DNA from: Dulcicalothrix desertica PCC 7102
GTDB lineage: Bacteria > Cyanobacteriota > Cyanobacteriia > Cyanobacteriales > Nostocaceae
Length of the DNA: 64,000 nucleotides
Direction: 5' to 3'
Assembly (NCBI RefSeq): GCF_003991905.1
Contig: NZ_RSCL01000012.1
Coordinates: 1 to 64,000, forward strand
Shown here: positions 18,243 to 26,905 of the stretch, in pieces
Layout of the letters: each line of letters begins with the position of its first letter
How positions within the stretch are numbered: position 1 is the first letter of the stretch
The notes under the pieces: model-generated
Told to the model about the DNA's origin: nothing
Database searches by the model: none
What the model saw: only the letters and a program-made list of their open reading frames with translations
Made by a program: the position numbers and the translations under genes

Positions 18243-19049
18243 ATGACTGCCGACCCTCTTTTTTACGAGATTTTCAAAGAAATACCCGAATTATTCTTTG
18301 AATTAATTGGTCAACCAGGGAAAGACCCAAGCATTTACGAATTTAGCGCTCCTGAAATTAAACAGAGAGGTTTTCGTTTAGATGGGTTGCTTTCAATTCC
18401 CAAAGATAACGTAAATGAACCAATTTACTTTATCGAAGCCCAATCTTATAAAGACGATAACTTCTACAATCAGTTTGCCGCAAAAGCCATTCTTTATCTG
18501 ACACAATATCAACCGCCTAATAACGTATGGTATGCTGTTGTCATATATAATACAAAAAGCAATGAAGGTCATTTTCCTGGCTATTTAAGTTTTTTCCAAC
18601 CACATTTACGTTGCTTTTATCTGGATGAACTTGCCAAAAATGCAAATCAATCGCTATCTGTGGGAATAATGCGTTTAATTGTGGAGAGCAAAAGCGAAGA
18701 GAAGACAGGAGAACAAGCTCGTCAGTTAATGGTTCAAGCACAACGAGAGCTAACCAATACCACTTTGAAGGAAAAGGTTTTAGAATTTATTAAAGTAGTG
18801 GTAATTGATAAACTAGCTAACTTAACACGGGAGGAACTTGAAGCTATGTTAAATTTGGAGTCTATAAAAAATAGTAGAGTTTACCAGGAAGCGAAACTTG
18901 AAGGTGTAACAGAAGGTGTAATAGAAGGTGTAATGCAAACCAAGTTAGAGATGATTCCTATCTTATCAGGTTTGGGATTAACCGTTGAGCAGATTGCTGA
19001 ACAGTTGAAGCTTGATGTAGAGATTGTTAGAAATAATACTCAACAGTAA
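18243..19049 (+). CDS. Rpn/DUF2887-type nuclease-like protein
   Basis: 268 residues starting MTADPLFYEIFKEIPELFFE, with the PD-(D/E)XK-type core RLDGLLSIPKDN ... IYFIEAQSYKDDNFYNQFAA. It ends in a helical tail with tandem 'EGVTEGVIEGVMQTK'. This is the family of recombination-promoting nucleases or inactivated-transposase-like proteins (YhgA/Rpn, DUF2887), very common in cyanobacteria. Some Rpn proteins cut DNA and raise recombination, but for this group it is unproven. It is the first of a rightward cargo block inside the leftward tra cluster. Confidence 0.85.
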   Translation: MTADPLFYEIFKEIPELFFELIGQPGKDPSIYEFSAPEIKQRGFRLDGLLSIPKDNVNEPIYFIEAQSYKDDNFYNQFAAKAILYLTQYQPPNNVWYAVVIYNTKSNEGHFPGYLSFFQPHLRCFYLDELAKNANQSLSVGIMRLIVESKSEEKTGEQARQLMVQAQRELTNTTLKEKVLEFIKVVVIDKLANLTREELEAMLNLESIKNSRVYQEAKLEGVTEGVIEGVMQTKLEMIPILSGLGLTVEQIAEQLKLDVEIVRNNTQQ

Positions 19050-19323
19050 AACCTACTTAGACAACTGCTCGTTAGAGGGGACTTAAGTATAAGGCGCCTA
19101 TAAACAGCTTACTCTTAATCCCCTTTTCGATTGCTCTGCTGCAATACTATCTAACTAGGATGGATTGCACAAAACAAATCCACTCTTCAATACTTAAAGC
19201 TGTAATTGCCTGGGGGTGCAGAAACATCCATGTGCGTGAAAGCTTGTGTAGTCAAGGTTTGTGAGCTATATACTTCAACTATAGCTCTATAATAAAACCA
19301 GTATTACTGAGGTAAAACCAATA

Positions 19324-19579
19324 ATGTCTATTACGCTCGCACTTCCACCGAAAATTGAGATGCTGCTGCGACAGCGTGCTTCCTGTACCGGACAAGACAT
19401 TTCGCAAATGATGCTCTTCGTTCTAACTTTGGGACAAAGGAAAGGATTCACAAGATTTTTTTGAGGCATTGAAGGGAATACAACGTGGGCTTGATGATTT
19501 TGAGCAAGGACAATTTTCGAGTTTAGAGGACTTCATTGCCGAACAAAACCAAAAATATGGATTGTCCCTTGAAGCATGA
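19324..19579 (+). pseudogene. Decayed type II antitoxin
   Basis: Starts MSITLALPPKIEMLLRQRAS, a ribbon-helix-helix-like cyanobacterial antitoxin. It loses frame near 19410-19450 and resumes in another frame as DSQDFFEALKGIQRGLDDFE and QGQFSSLEDFIAEQNQKYGL, ending in an ATGA overlap with the toxin start at 19576. At least one indel has destroyed it. Confidence 0.75.
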
Positions 19580-19918
19580 CGTACCACATTGATGTTTCCA
19601 GCATTGCGCGCTTCCGATGCGGATGCTGCATTCTTAACTATATCTCAATTTACCACAGCCGAGCGCGCCCAAGTCTGGTATCAAGGGCTAATTAAAGCAA
19701 TCGCCTCTTTGAAAGAAATGCCTCGGTGCTGTCCAATTGCTCGTGAGGATACCAACTTTCACGCCAAGAAATTCGCCAACTTCTTTACGGGAAAGGGAAG
19801 CAAGCCTACCGCATCCTTTTTACAGTTATTGAAGACCAGCCCCCGAACCACAGTAAGAATTCTATATATTCGTCATGGGGCACAGAAAACAGTTGGTGAG
19901 CCGGAAGTAGAGAATTGA
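19576..19918 (+). pseudogene. Decayed ParE/RelE-family toxin
   Basis: Starts MTYHIDVSSIARF, shifts frame, continues DADAAFLTISQFTTAERAQV then WYQGLIKAIASLKEMPRCCP. It shifts again through EIRQLLYGKGKQAYRILFTV and finally returns as TTVRILYIRHGAQ. Read across at least three frame changes this is a complete ParE/RelE-fold toxin, so the gene is dead. Its antitoxin is also broken, consistent with joint decay. Confidence 0.8.
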
Positions 19919-20175
19919 TTATATTGAGATTCCATCCACAATATATTCCTCAAGATACGCAGGAAAACGAGTTGTGCAAGGTTAATAAAAATACCATTTT
20001 AAGTAAAAATATTTACAACTTCTCTGTACATTACTAATTCTGGGTAACTGTAGCATTGCTCAATCATCCAGCTACTTTGTACTAATTGACCCGGAACTAA
20101 AAAATTTTATTAGTAATTGGAACAAATTACTAATTACATGTAATATGATACATAAATCCGTGCATTGGTGTAAGT

Positions 20176-20751
20176 ATGGCGCCTAAAAAATCTACCTCTA
20201 CCCAAACGATATATCAGTTAAAAATTACACTCAAATACACAAAACCTCCAATTTGGAGAAGAGTTTTAGTAAAAAATAATACAACACTTGGGCAATTACA
20301 CCGTACTGTTCAGGAGGCAATGGGTTGGGATGATTACCACTTACACTCTTGGAACATAGGTGGTATGGAATATGGTATACCACATGAAGATTATGATTCG
20401 GATATGGGCGACGAGAAAAATGTAAAACTCAGTAAGTTGATTGGCAGTAGTGAAAAAATTAAGTTTTATTACACTTATGACTTTGGCGACTCTTGGGAAC
20501 ATGAAATTTTAGTTGAAAAAATATTACCATCGGCGCCTGATACTCGCTATCCGGTATGTGTGACCGGTAAACGAGCTTGCCCTCCTGAAGACTGTGGTGG
20601 CGCCTGGGGATATGCGGAATTATTATCTACACTTAATGACCCAGAAAATGCAGAATATGAAGAAAGAATGGAATGGTTAGAAGGTGAGTTTGACCCTGAG
20701 AAGTTTGATTTAAAAGAAATAAATTCCAAGTTACAGTGCGTTTATCAATAA
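20176..20751 (+). CDS. pRiA4b ORF-3-like (IS1096 passenger TnpR-like) protein
   Basis: 191 residues spanning the whole pRiA4b ORF-3 domain: IYQLKITLKYTKPPIWRRVL, LHRTVQEAMGWDDYHLHSW, FYYTYDFGDSWEHEI, ACPPEDCGGAWGYAEL. The family is widespread on plasmids and transposons, and its function is unknown. The ATG lies within a GGCGCC (ATGGCGCC). A 37-base gap precedes the 166-residue gene, so the two probably share a transcript. Length is typical of the family. Confidence 0.9.
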   Translation: MAPKKSTSTQTIYQLKITLKYTKPPIWRRVLVKNNTTLGQLHRTVQEAMGWDDYHLHSWNIGGMEYGIPHEDYDSDMGDEKNVKLSKLIGSSEKIKFYYTYDFGDSWEHEILVEKILPSAPDTRYPVCVTGKRACPPEDCGGAWGYAELLSTLNDPENAEYEERMEWLEGEFDPEKFDLKEINSKLQCVYQ

Positions 20752-20788
20752 GCACGAATATTAAATTTAACAAAAAAAAGGAAATTAT

Positions 20789-21289
20789 ATGGCAGGTAAA
20801 TCAAAAGGGTTTAAAGAATTACTAATGCAAGAAAAAGCATCACAGGATAAACAAAGAATGATGCAAAAGATGAAGAAAGAAATAGAATCAGAGGACGATA
20901 AGACATTAGTACTGATAGAACCAGAAGGATATGAAAAAATGTCCGATATAATGGTGAAATTTCTAGAACCATACACAGTGAAATTGCGTAGTCCTCAAGA
21001 ATATGAGAAACTACTCGTTATAGGAATGCTAGCTTGGAACGCATCATTAATGACACCGGAGCAACGGAAAGAAATGATAAATGATGCCGTTTCACAGACT
21101 ATTGGCTACGCTGGAATAGAAAGCCAAAGAGAGATGAAAGAAATAGTAAATGAATTAATAGAGAGAAAAGAAAAGTATTTCTCTAATATCAAAAGATTTA
21201 TTACAAGCTATAAACTAAAAAATAAAGGCAGAGATTTTAATTTATCGATAGTTTCTAGTTTAATGGAAGGCGAGGATAAAAATAAGTAA
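20789..21289 (+). CDS. Hypothetical helical protein following the pRiA4b ORF-3 gene
   Basis: 166 residues, Lys/Glu-rich and mostly helical, with a coiled-coil-like start (ELLMQEKASQDKQRMMQKMK). No domain recognised and no signal peptide or membrane segment. An AAAAAAAGGAAATTATATG region gives it a fair ribosome site (AAGGAAA). Co-transcription with the upstream gene is likely. It ends the rightward cargo block, converging on the Ycf46-like gene with 40 bases between. Confidence 0.65.
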   Translation: MAGKSKGFKELLMQEKASQDKQRMMQKMKKEIESEDDKTLVLIEPEGYEKMSDIMVKFLEPYTVKLRSPQEYEKLLVIGMLAWNASLMTPEQRKEMINDAVSQTIGYAGIESQREMKEIVNELIERKEKYFSNIKRFITSYKLKNKGRDFNLSIVSSLMEGEDKNK

Positions 21290-21330
21290 ATCATAACGGC
21301 GCCATTTTTAGCATAAATGTTTATTGGAAT

Positions 21331-22902
21331 TTAACTCCCAAACAAAATTTCTGGTTGTTTAGCCCAACGACTCGTATCGGGTGATGCTGCTGGACGCGCG
21401 TAAGCAGCTTTGTTACGAATCTCAATAATTTTGTCTTCTTCGCGAATCATACTGGGAGTAAAATTGTACCGCTGCTCCAGAAAATCTTGTATAGTTACCT
21501 TGAGAGGTTGTTTCTCCAGTTCTCCATTAAGAAATTGTTTTGAATGTCGATAAAATGCTTCTTCTGCTGTCTTCCTTACAAGCAAAGCAATTTCAGCCGG
21601 AGTCAGAAGTTTAGTTTCGTTTAACAGGCGCCACCAATCTTTATCATTAAAATCCAACCCAGGAAAATATTTAGCCAAGTGCAATTTAAAAATTTCATAC
21701 CTGGCGCCAGTGTGGGGAAGGTCTACGAAAATAATCTCATCAAAACGGCGTATTAACTCAGGAGGTAGAAATTCTAATCTGTTAACTGTTGCCATTACCA
21801 GTACTTGAGAACTTCGCTCTTGCATCCAAGTTAAAAGCTTTCCTGCTAACTGACGGGATACACCACCATCGCTATCTGAGTCAAACCCAGCAAATCCTTT
21901 GTCAAAGTCATCGAAGTAGAGAACTAAACCATACTCACCGCTGGCATCACAGAATTGTAAAAATTCACGTAAATTCTTTCTCGACTCATAAGCTGTTGCA
22001 CCACGCAAACCTGCCCAGTCAGCCGCGACCATCGGTACACCCATTTTAGAAGCTGCCAGTTTTGCACTTAGAGATTTTCCTGTTCCTGGTGGTCCCCAAA
22101 GAATCATTCCCTTGGGAAATCGAAGATTATAATGCTTTGCTTCGGGTTGGAGAAGGGCAGTCGCACGCTCTAAAATTTCTTCTAATAAATCTAAACCACC
22201 AGCTTCTGGCACGTCTGGTTCGTTAATAAATTCTATACCTTGACCTTTGAGCTTACCTTTTTTGTAAACTAATACTGCATTTGTTAGTTCTTCGAGGGTA
22301 TGAGCAAACCCTAAAGACCGAGCTAGCAGCACTTCTAGCTCCCCCATTGGTATCCCTAAACAGGTACGAATTAAAGCTTCAAACTTTGCATCTAACTCGA
22401 ATCGTGTTTCTATAAGCTTTTTGATTGCTTGCCGAAGTTCTGTAATACTTGGGAGTGTGTAACTGATTGTTGGAAGTAGCGGCGCCATATATGGAGAAAA
22501 TTCAGCATAACTTTCCATACAAACTATAAATTGCTGATTATTATTCGCTCTCAGGCTGTAAATTAAGTTACTTAACACCGCTGTTGTTTGTTGTGAAGAT
22601 TTACCCGTAGCATCTACCTGTGAAATTACACCTTCAAAAGCAAATACTCCAGGCGCGTCATCATGTTCTAGTAGCCAAACTAAACCTGATGTACATTCGG
22701 CATTAGTAGGTATAAGTCGCGTTAATTCCACTACTTGCTGCAAACGAGTATATCCTTGATTCCAAAAATATAAAGGTAAATTGCGACTCTGAGCGATTTC
22801 ATAGAGAAACTCCAGCACTTTCATCCGTTCGGTGAGTGGTGCTTCTATAGCAATAGCTGTTTGCCCCTGGTCAAATAGCAGTGGTAAATCTTTGAATTTC
22901 AT
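21331..22902 (-). CDS. Ycf46-like AAA+ ATPase
   Basis: 523 residues from the ATG at 22902, preceded by GGAAA; a TTG 12 bases upstream is the alternative. The first ~250 residues are an ATPase-like domain without a clear P loop. The second half is a full AAA+ module: Walker A GPPGTGKS (~265), Walker B VLYFDDFDKGFAG, sensor MATVNRLEFLPPELIRRFD with arginine finger. This matches the Ycf46 architecture of cyanobacteria and plastids, whose function is poorly known. Two bases separate it from the preceding tra gene, so it belongs to the conjugation operon. A VirB11-type ATPase was not seen, so this protein could supply motor or remodelling work; that is inference. Confidence 0.85.
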   Translation of the reverse strand: MKFKDLPLLFDQGQTAIAIEAPLTERMKVLEFLYEIAQSRNLPLYFWNQGYTRLQQVVELTRLIPTNAECTSGLVWLLEHDDAPGVFAFEGVISQVDATGKSSQQTTAVLSNLIYSLRANNNQQFIVCMESYAEFSPYMAPLLPTISYTLPSITELRQAIKKLIETRFELDAKFEALIRTCLGIPMGELEVLLARSLGFAHTLEELTNAVLVYKKGKLKGQGIEFINEPDVPEAGGLDLLEEILERATALLQPEAKHYNLRFPKGMILWGPPGTGKSLSAKLAASKMGVPMVAADWAGLRGATAYESRKNLREFLQFCDASGEYGLVLYFDDFDKGFAGFDSDSDGGVSRQLAGKLLTWMQERSSQVLVMATVNRLEFLPPELIRRFDEIIFVDLPHTGARYEIFKLHLAKYFPGLDFNDKDWWRLLNETKLLTPAEIALLVRKTAEEAFYRHSKQFLNGELEKQPLKVTIQDFLEQRYNFTPSMIREEDKIIEIRNKAAYARPAASPDTSRWAKQPEILFGS

Positions 22903-22904
22903 GA

Positions 22905-23795
22905 CTATTTCCAATAATTAGGTAAATAAGTTTTGCGATAATCAGCGCACGCCCATTTTTTCGCTTGTTTGGTAGTCCACATTGGGTCAGTTGGTAAATC
23001 GGGTATTTTTTGCAACTTTGTAAGATAAGTGCAGTCACCTGCTACTTGTGCCAAAACAGAAGCTATTACCTTGCAGCATCGAAGCGGATATTTAACAGCT
23101 TGCTTCTCACTGAAACGAATTACTATCCAGTTCCCATTGGTGAAAAATGCATTTCTGGTATCGTCTTTTCCTTGGTCGGTACAGTGATGAGGCGCCAAAG
23201 TATTTCCAACATAGGGTTCATCAATTTCAATATCTATGCTTAAACCGCTGCTATGCAACAACACAAAATCCGCAGAATAAGGATAAGAAAATTCTGGATT
23301 TTGGAATGCTACACCTTGAATTACCGAAGGGAATATACGGTTAATAACCTGATAAAACGATTGTTCGGAAACACCCGCAGTCGCATCACTCTGACCAGTT
23401 GGTTGTAAAACTTTACCTGAGAGCAACTGACTAAGTTCAATTTCGTTTCGTTTTTTGTTTATTACGGTAGTTGGTTGGCAGTGAGAAATGTTCTTTACTA
23501 CTGCTGGTTTGGGGTAATTAGGAGACATAACACAAATCACACCTAAACTAATTGACAACCAAACAAGTGCAACTAACCATAGCGGAGATAAAAGCCTGAA
23601 AGATAAAGGGATGAGAAAACCAACCAGTAAAAACAATACTTGAATATATATAGATGAGGGAGATTTTGAAGTTAAGGGTATTGTTTGCGATAAATTTAGT
23701 ATTGAGTGAGAACTTTTAACGTTGTATGTATTATTTTTGACTATAAATTTAAGTATTAAAGAAGGGTAAATTACTACGGGATAACATTTACTCAC
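22905..23795 (-). CDS. Membrane protein with nuclease-like domain, tra operon
   Basis: 296 residues from a GTG at 23795 that overlaps the stop of the preceding gene by 8 bases. Two adjacent membrane segments (~50-90, VLFLLVGFLIPLSF and LVALVWLSISLGVICV) precede a cytoplasmic domain. That domain includes YSADFVLLHSSGLSIDIEID, then PHHCTDQGKDDTRNAFFTNG and NWIVIRFSE. The D...ExD pattern followed by a basic helix and W-x-V-x-R-F resembles Vsr/DUF559-type PD-(D/E)XK nucleases. A nuclease in a mating operon is unexpected; it may instead be a structural relic. Function unknown. Confidence 0.6.
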   Translation of the reverse strand: MSKCYPVVIYPSLILKFIVKNNTYNVKSSHSILNLSQTIPLTSKSPSSIYIQVLFLLVGFLIPLSFRLLSPLWLVALVWLSISLGVICVMSPNYPKPAVVKNISHCQPTTVINKKRNEIELSQLLSGKVLQPTGQSDATAGVSEQSFYQVINRIFPSVIQGVAFQNPEFSYPYSADFVLLHSSGLSIDIEIDEPYVGNTLAPHHCTDQGKDDTRNAFFTNGNWIVIRFSEKQAVKYPLRCCKVIASVLAQVAGDCTYLTKLQKIPDLPTDPMWTTKQAKKWACADYRKTYLPNYWK

Positions 23796-24534
23796 TTGTT
23801 GGCATGGGATATGAATTAGGTTTCGGCGCCGGGTTTTTGATGTTGTCTTCGATTCCCAATAATCCTATTTCTGTGAGGACTGGTAAAGGAAGATTGACTT
23901 TTTGTGCAATTTCAACCAAAGTTTGGGAAGATGTATTTCGAGCTATTGCTAAAAATTCTCTGACTTTAAATACTATTGGGTCGCGCGTCGGAGCATAGCC
24001 AAGTCGTACCGCAGCAACCAAACCACGTTCGATGTCGCTAAGTGTGGCTCGACGAAATGAACCAACTTCCAAGGTTTGCCTTTGCTGCTCAACTCCAGAT
24101 ACTGCTGCTATATCTATAGTGCTGTACTTAGGTAAATTTTCTCCAGCTTGAAGGTTGAAGGTATATAACCGCGCGTTACCATTGGCTGTTTTTGTTTTGA
24201 CGAATAAGTTAGTAACGCTTGCTGTCGTTAAGTTAGGAAATTGTAATGGCTTGATGCGGCGTAAAAATATAGTTGTTGCTCGACCAGTTTCTAATGGTGT
24301 GTCTGTGGCATAAGTAAAGCGGCTGGGGTCTGCCAGAAAAATTTGGGTAATCTGTTCATTAACACTAGAGAAATCGATCGCAGTTGCTCTACCTGTCCAA
24401 ACTTGAAGATTTATTGCTTTTTCGGTAACGCTTTGACTCGGACTAATTGTTGAGGCGCCTGGTTGTTGTGCATCTACAGAAAAAGAAACTGTAATTAAGC
24501 TAAATGTAATAACGCAAAAAATTCCTGTCTTCAT
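23788..24534 (-). CDS. VirB9/TraK-like secreted protein
   Basis: 248 residues from the ATG at 24534 (a TTG 15 bases upstream overlaps the preceding stop but lacks a ribosome site). A signal peptide (MKTGIFCVITFSLITVSFSVDAQ) is followed by a beta-rich domain: LQVWTGRATAIDFSSVNEQI, IFLADPSRF, ATTIFLRRIKPLQF, NLFVKTKTANGNARLYTFNL. That pattern, a gating of 'DPSR' then 'L..T..G...Y.F', is typical of VirB9/TraK outer-membrane core subunits. It sits directly after the VirB10-like gene, as expected for a core-complex partner. The family call rests on pattern and context. Confidence 0.65.
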   Translation of the reverse strand: MKTGIFCVITFSLITVSFSVDAQQPGASTISPSQSVTEKAINLQVWTGRATAIDFSSVNEQITQIFLADPSRFTYATDTPLETGRATTIFLRRIKPLQFPNLTTASVTNLFVKTKTANGNARLYTFNLQAGENLPKYSTIDIAAVSGVEQQRQTLEVGSFRRATLSDIERGLVAAVRLGYAPTRDPIVFKVREFLAIARNTSSQTLVEIAQKVNLPLPVLTEIGLLGIEDNIKNPAPKPNSYPMPTSE

Positions 24535-24545
24535 TGCTTTATGTC

Positions 24546-26144
24546 TCAACGTGAAATTTCAAAGAAACTATTGAAAAATATCGAAACTTTTGTTCCCGCA
24601 GGTACAATCGCGACGTTAGGACGATTCTCTAGTTCGTTAGAAGTTTTATCCGCGCGCTTGCTCAAGCGTTCCTGCATTGGTTTGAAAAATCCTTCTACCG
24701 CTGCTGCCAAAACATCCGGTTTACGGGCGCCAGTTATTATAGTTTGACTGCTAAACCCACCATTATTAACAGTGGTAGAAGATTGAGTTTGGTTTTGGTT
24801 AAAAACTTCACCTGCACGACTCGCAGCACCGAGTAAGCCAATCAAAATATCTTGTTGTGCATATGAGGCGCCTCTATCCTCGATTGATTGTGCAATCAGA
24901 GGTTTATTGTCTTCGCCTCGGATTAAAATCGCATCCTTGGGAATAGCTTGTTGTTTAACTTGACCGTAACTATCAGTATAAACAATTGCAATAACGCTTT
25001 GTTGAACCAGCTTGTTAGCCTTAGATACTGAATCCACTTCTGTAATTAAAATTGCTCCTCTTGGAATTGCGACACGGTTATCAGTTGATAAAACATCTTG
25101 CTGTAATCGCACTGCAAACCGACCTTGATTTTTATTTTCAGGCGCCCAAATCATTGGAACTAACACAGAGCCTTGTGCTGTTGTACCAATTTGAACTTGC
25201 ATAGGTTGTGTAATAGATTCATTAGCAGTTAAAGTCAAGTTTTGATTGCCCGTAAGAGGAGTGCGATTTACAATTCCCCATTCTCCTGGTGTTTGAGTTG
25301 TTTGCTGAGTGTTGGTAGTAGGCTCTTTTGAGTCACTAACATAAACAACAGGAATTGTTGCTTGTTTAGTAGTTGCATCTGACACAATTTCTTTAGTGGT
25401 ATTTACTTGACTAACGTTGGTGGCAATAGGATTTTGGGGTAAAGCTTGTGCTGACTCAGCAGGTTGACTTGCTTCTATCGTTCCATTTGCTACGGTTTGT
25501 TGTCCTAAAGTCGCAAGTTCTTTCCATCGCTCGAATGGGTCGATTGGTTTTGGTTTTGTTTGTGTTGAAGTAGCAATAATTTTGGGTTGTATTGTTTTTG
25601 GCTGTGGTAAGGGCGTTGGTACTGATACTCGTTCTCTAATAATTCTAGGTGGTGGAGGGTTGATAGTACTAGCTCGTAAAACTGGTGATGGTCTTCTAAC
25701 AGTTGTGGAAGTAGAGGATTTAGGAGTAATTGGTTTTTGCTGCGGCGCCTTTTCTACACGGCTAGCTTGATTGAGCAATGCTAGTTCTGCTTTCAAACGC
25801 GCGGCTTCATCACTAGAACCTTCTGCAAAAACAGATGGTGTAGGTTTTGGAGTGACTATATGTTTTGCAATTTGTTTGGGTGCGAAAAATATTGACCATG
25901 CCATCCAACCAAAACCCATTACACCACCTACCAACAAAGCTACTATGGCGCCTCTCACAAGCGGGTTTTCGCTGCTATCTAGGGCTTCTGCTAGTTCTCC
26001 ATCACGTTGGATTAAATACTCAGTGTCAATTAAAGCAACTTGTTCAGGGTTATATCCAGATATTTCTAATTCTTCCTCTGCTGTTAATTCTTCTTCTAAC
26101 AATTGGTTGTCAGAATTTTCTTGTAAGCTTTCTTGATGATTCAT
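24546..26144 (-). CDS. VirB10/TrbI-like core-channel protein
   Basis: 532 residues: an acidic cytoplasmic N terminus, one membrane span at ~65-85 (RGAIVALLVGGVMGFGWMAW), and a long Pro/Thr/Gln-rich periplasmic linker (~100-310). Then comes the C-terminal VirB10 beta-barrel domain (RLQQDVLSTDNRVAIPRGAI, SYGQVKQQAIPKDAIL, AIVPAGTKVSIFF). This is the classic layout of the protein that bridges inner and outer membranes in type IV secretion. It lies between the VirB8-like and VirB9-like genes, spaced 9 and 11 bases from them. Confidence 0.85.
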   Translation of the reverse strand: MNHQESLQENSDNQLLEEELTAEEELEISGYNPEQVALIDTEYLIQRDGELAEALDSSENPLVRGAIVALLVGGVMGFGWMAWSIFFAPKQIAKHIVTPKPTPSVFAEGSSDEAARLKAELALLNQASRVEKAPQQKPITPKSSTSTTVRRPSPVLRASTINPPPPRIIRERVSVPTPLPQPKTIQPKIIATSTQTKPKPIDPFERWKELATLGQQTVANGTIEASQPAESAQALPQNPIATNVSQVNTTKEIVSDATTKQATIPVVYVSDSKEPTTNTQQTTQTPGEWGIVNRTPLTGNQNLTLTANESITQPMQVQIGTTAQGSVLVPMIWAPENKNQGRFAVRLQQDVLSTDNRVAIPRGAILITEVDSVSKANKLVQQSVIAIVYTDSYGQVKQQAIPKDAILIRGEDNKPLIAQSIEDRGASYAQQDILIGLLGAASRAGEVFNQNQTQSSTTVNNGGFSSQTIITGARKPDVLAAAVEGFFKPMQERLSKRADKTSNELENRPNVAIVPAGTKVSIFFNSFFEISR

Positions 26145-26153
26145 AAAATATTT

Positions 26154-26888
26154 TTATTTATTGGGTGTAAATTCAGTAATTTTGGTAATTTCTAAACCTG
26201 CGCTTCTAATTGCATACAGTTGTTGTTCAAGAGTTGAAGCATTGGCAGCAAGTGGGGAGGGAATGTCTACTGCTTGCAGGGTAAAAGTGCGGTTAATTGG
26301 AATTTCTTCATCTGCACCGCCGGAAAGATTTACGATGACGCGCGTTGCGACCATATCAACTTCCCACTCACCAGTTTTAATTTGTCTCGGCGCCGAAAGG
26401 TAGGAAATAATAATCTTAGAGCGGACTTGACCAGCAAATACGCGCGTTGGTGTAATATCAGCCAAAGCTTGTAACGCAGCTTGACGAAACCCATCTTTTC
26501 CCGCTTGAATTAAAAACGAACCAAAGTAAGCGTTAGTAGTAATACGCTTACCCTTACCAACATCTCGTCCTTTATCTAGTTCTTTAGTTCCAGGGATAAT
26601 ACCGTCCCAGTTAAAAGTTAACTCAGCCCATTGTCTAACAGTATTTTTGATAACTTCCGGTTGACGGTATAAATAATCTTGCTCAGACATTACCAAAGCA
26701 TGACCATTTACTAACTGGACGAAAGTAGTTTTTCGTGCAGCTAGTTGATTGACCCTGAAACTCAGAAATAACACAAAGAAAAAGCTTAATAAACTAAAAA
26801 CAGTCAGCCCAATAAAACATAGGGGTAAGATATCTTTAGAATCAAGTAATATTGATGGTCGCTTAACTCGTTGTAAAGATTTCAACAT
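26154..26888 (-). CDS. VirB8/TraE-like inner-membrane protein
   Basis: 244 residues from the ATG at 26888 (a GTG at 26897 is the alternative; neither has a clear ribosome site). One N-terminal membrane span (~20-45, LCFIGLTVFSLLSFFFVLFL) is followed by a periplasmic domain with RQWAELTFNWDGIIPG and EVDMVATRVIVNL. This shape and its place between VirB6-like and VirB10-like genes fit VirB8/TraE, the assembly factor of the inner-membrane platform. Sequence likeness is weak, so context carries much of the call. Confidence 0.65.
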   Translation of the reverse strand: MLKSLQRVKRPSILLDSKDILPLCFIGLTVFSLLSFFFVLFLSFRVNQLAARKTTFVQLVNGHALVMSEQDYLYRQPEVIKNTVRQWAELTFNWDGIIPGTKELDKGRDVGKGKRITTNAYFGSFLIQAGKDGFRQAALQALADITPTRVFAGQVRSKIIISYLSAPRQIKTGEWEVDMVATRVIVNLSGGADEEIPINRTFTLQAVDIPSPLAANASTLEQQLYAIRSAGLEITKITEFTPNK

Positions 26889-26905
26889 AAAAAACACAAT
26901 ACTAA

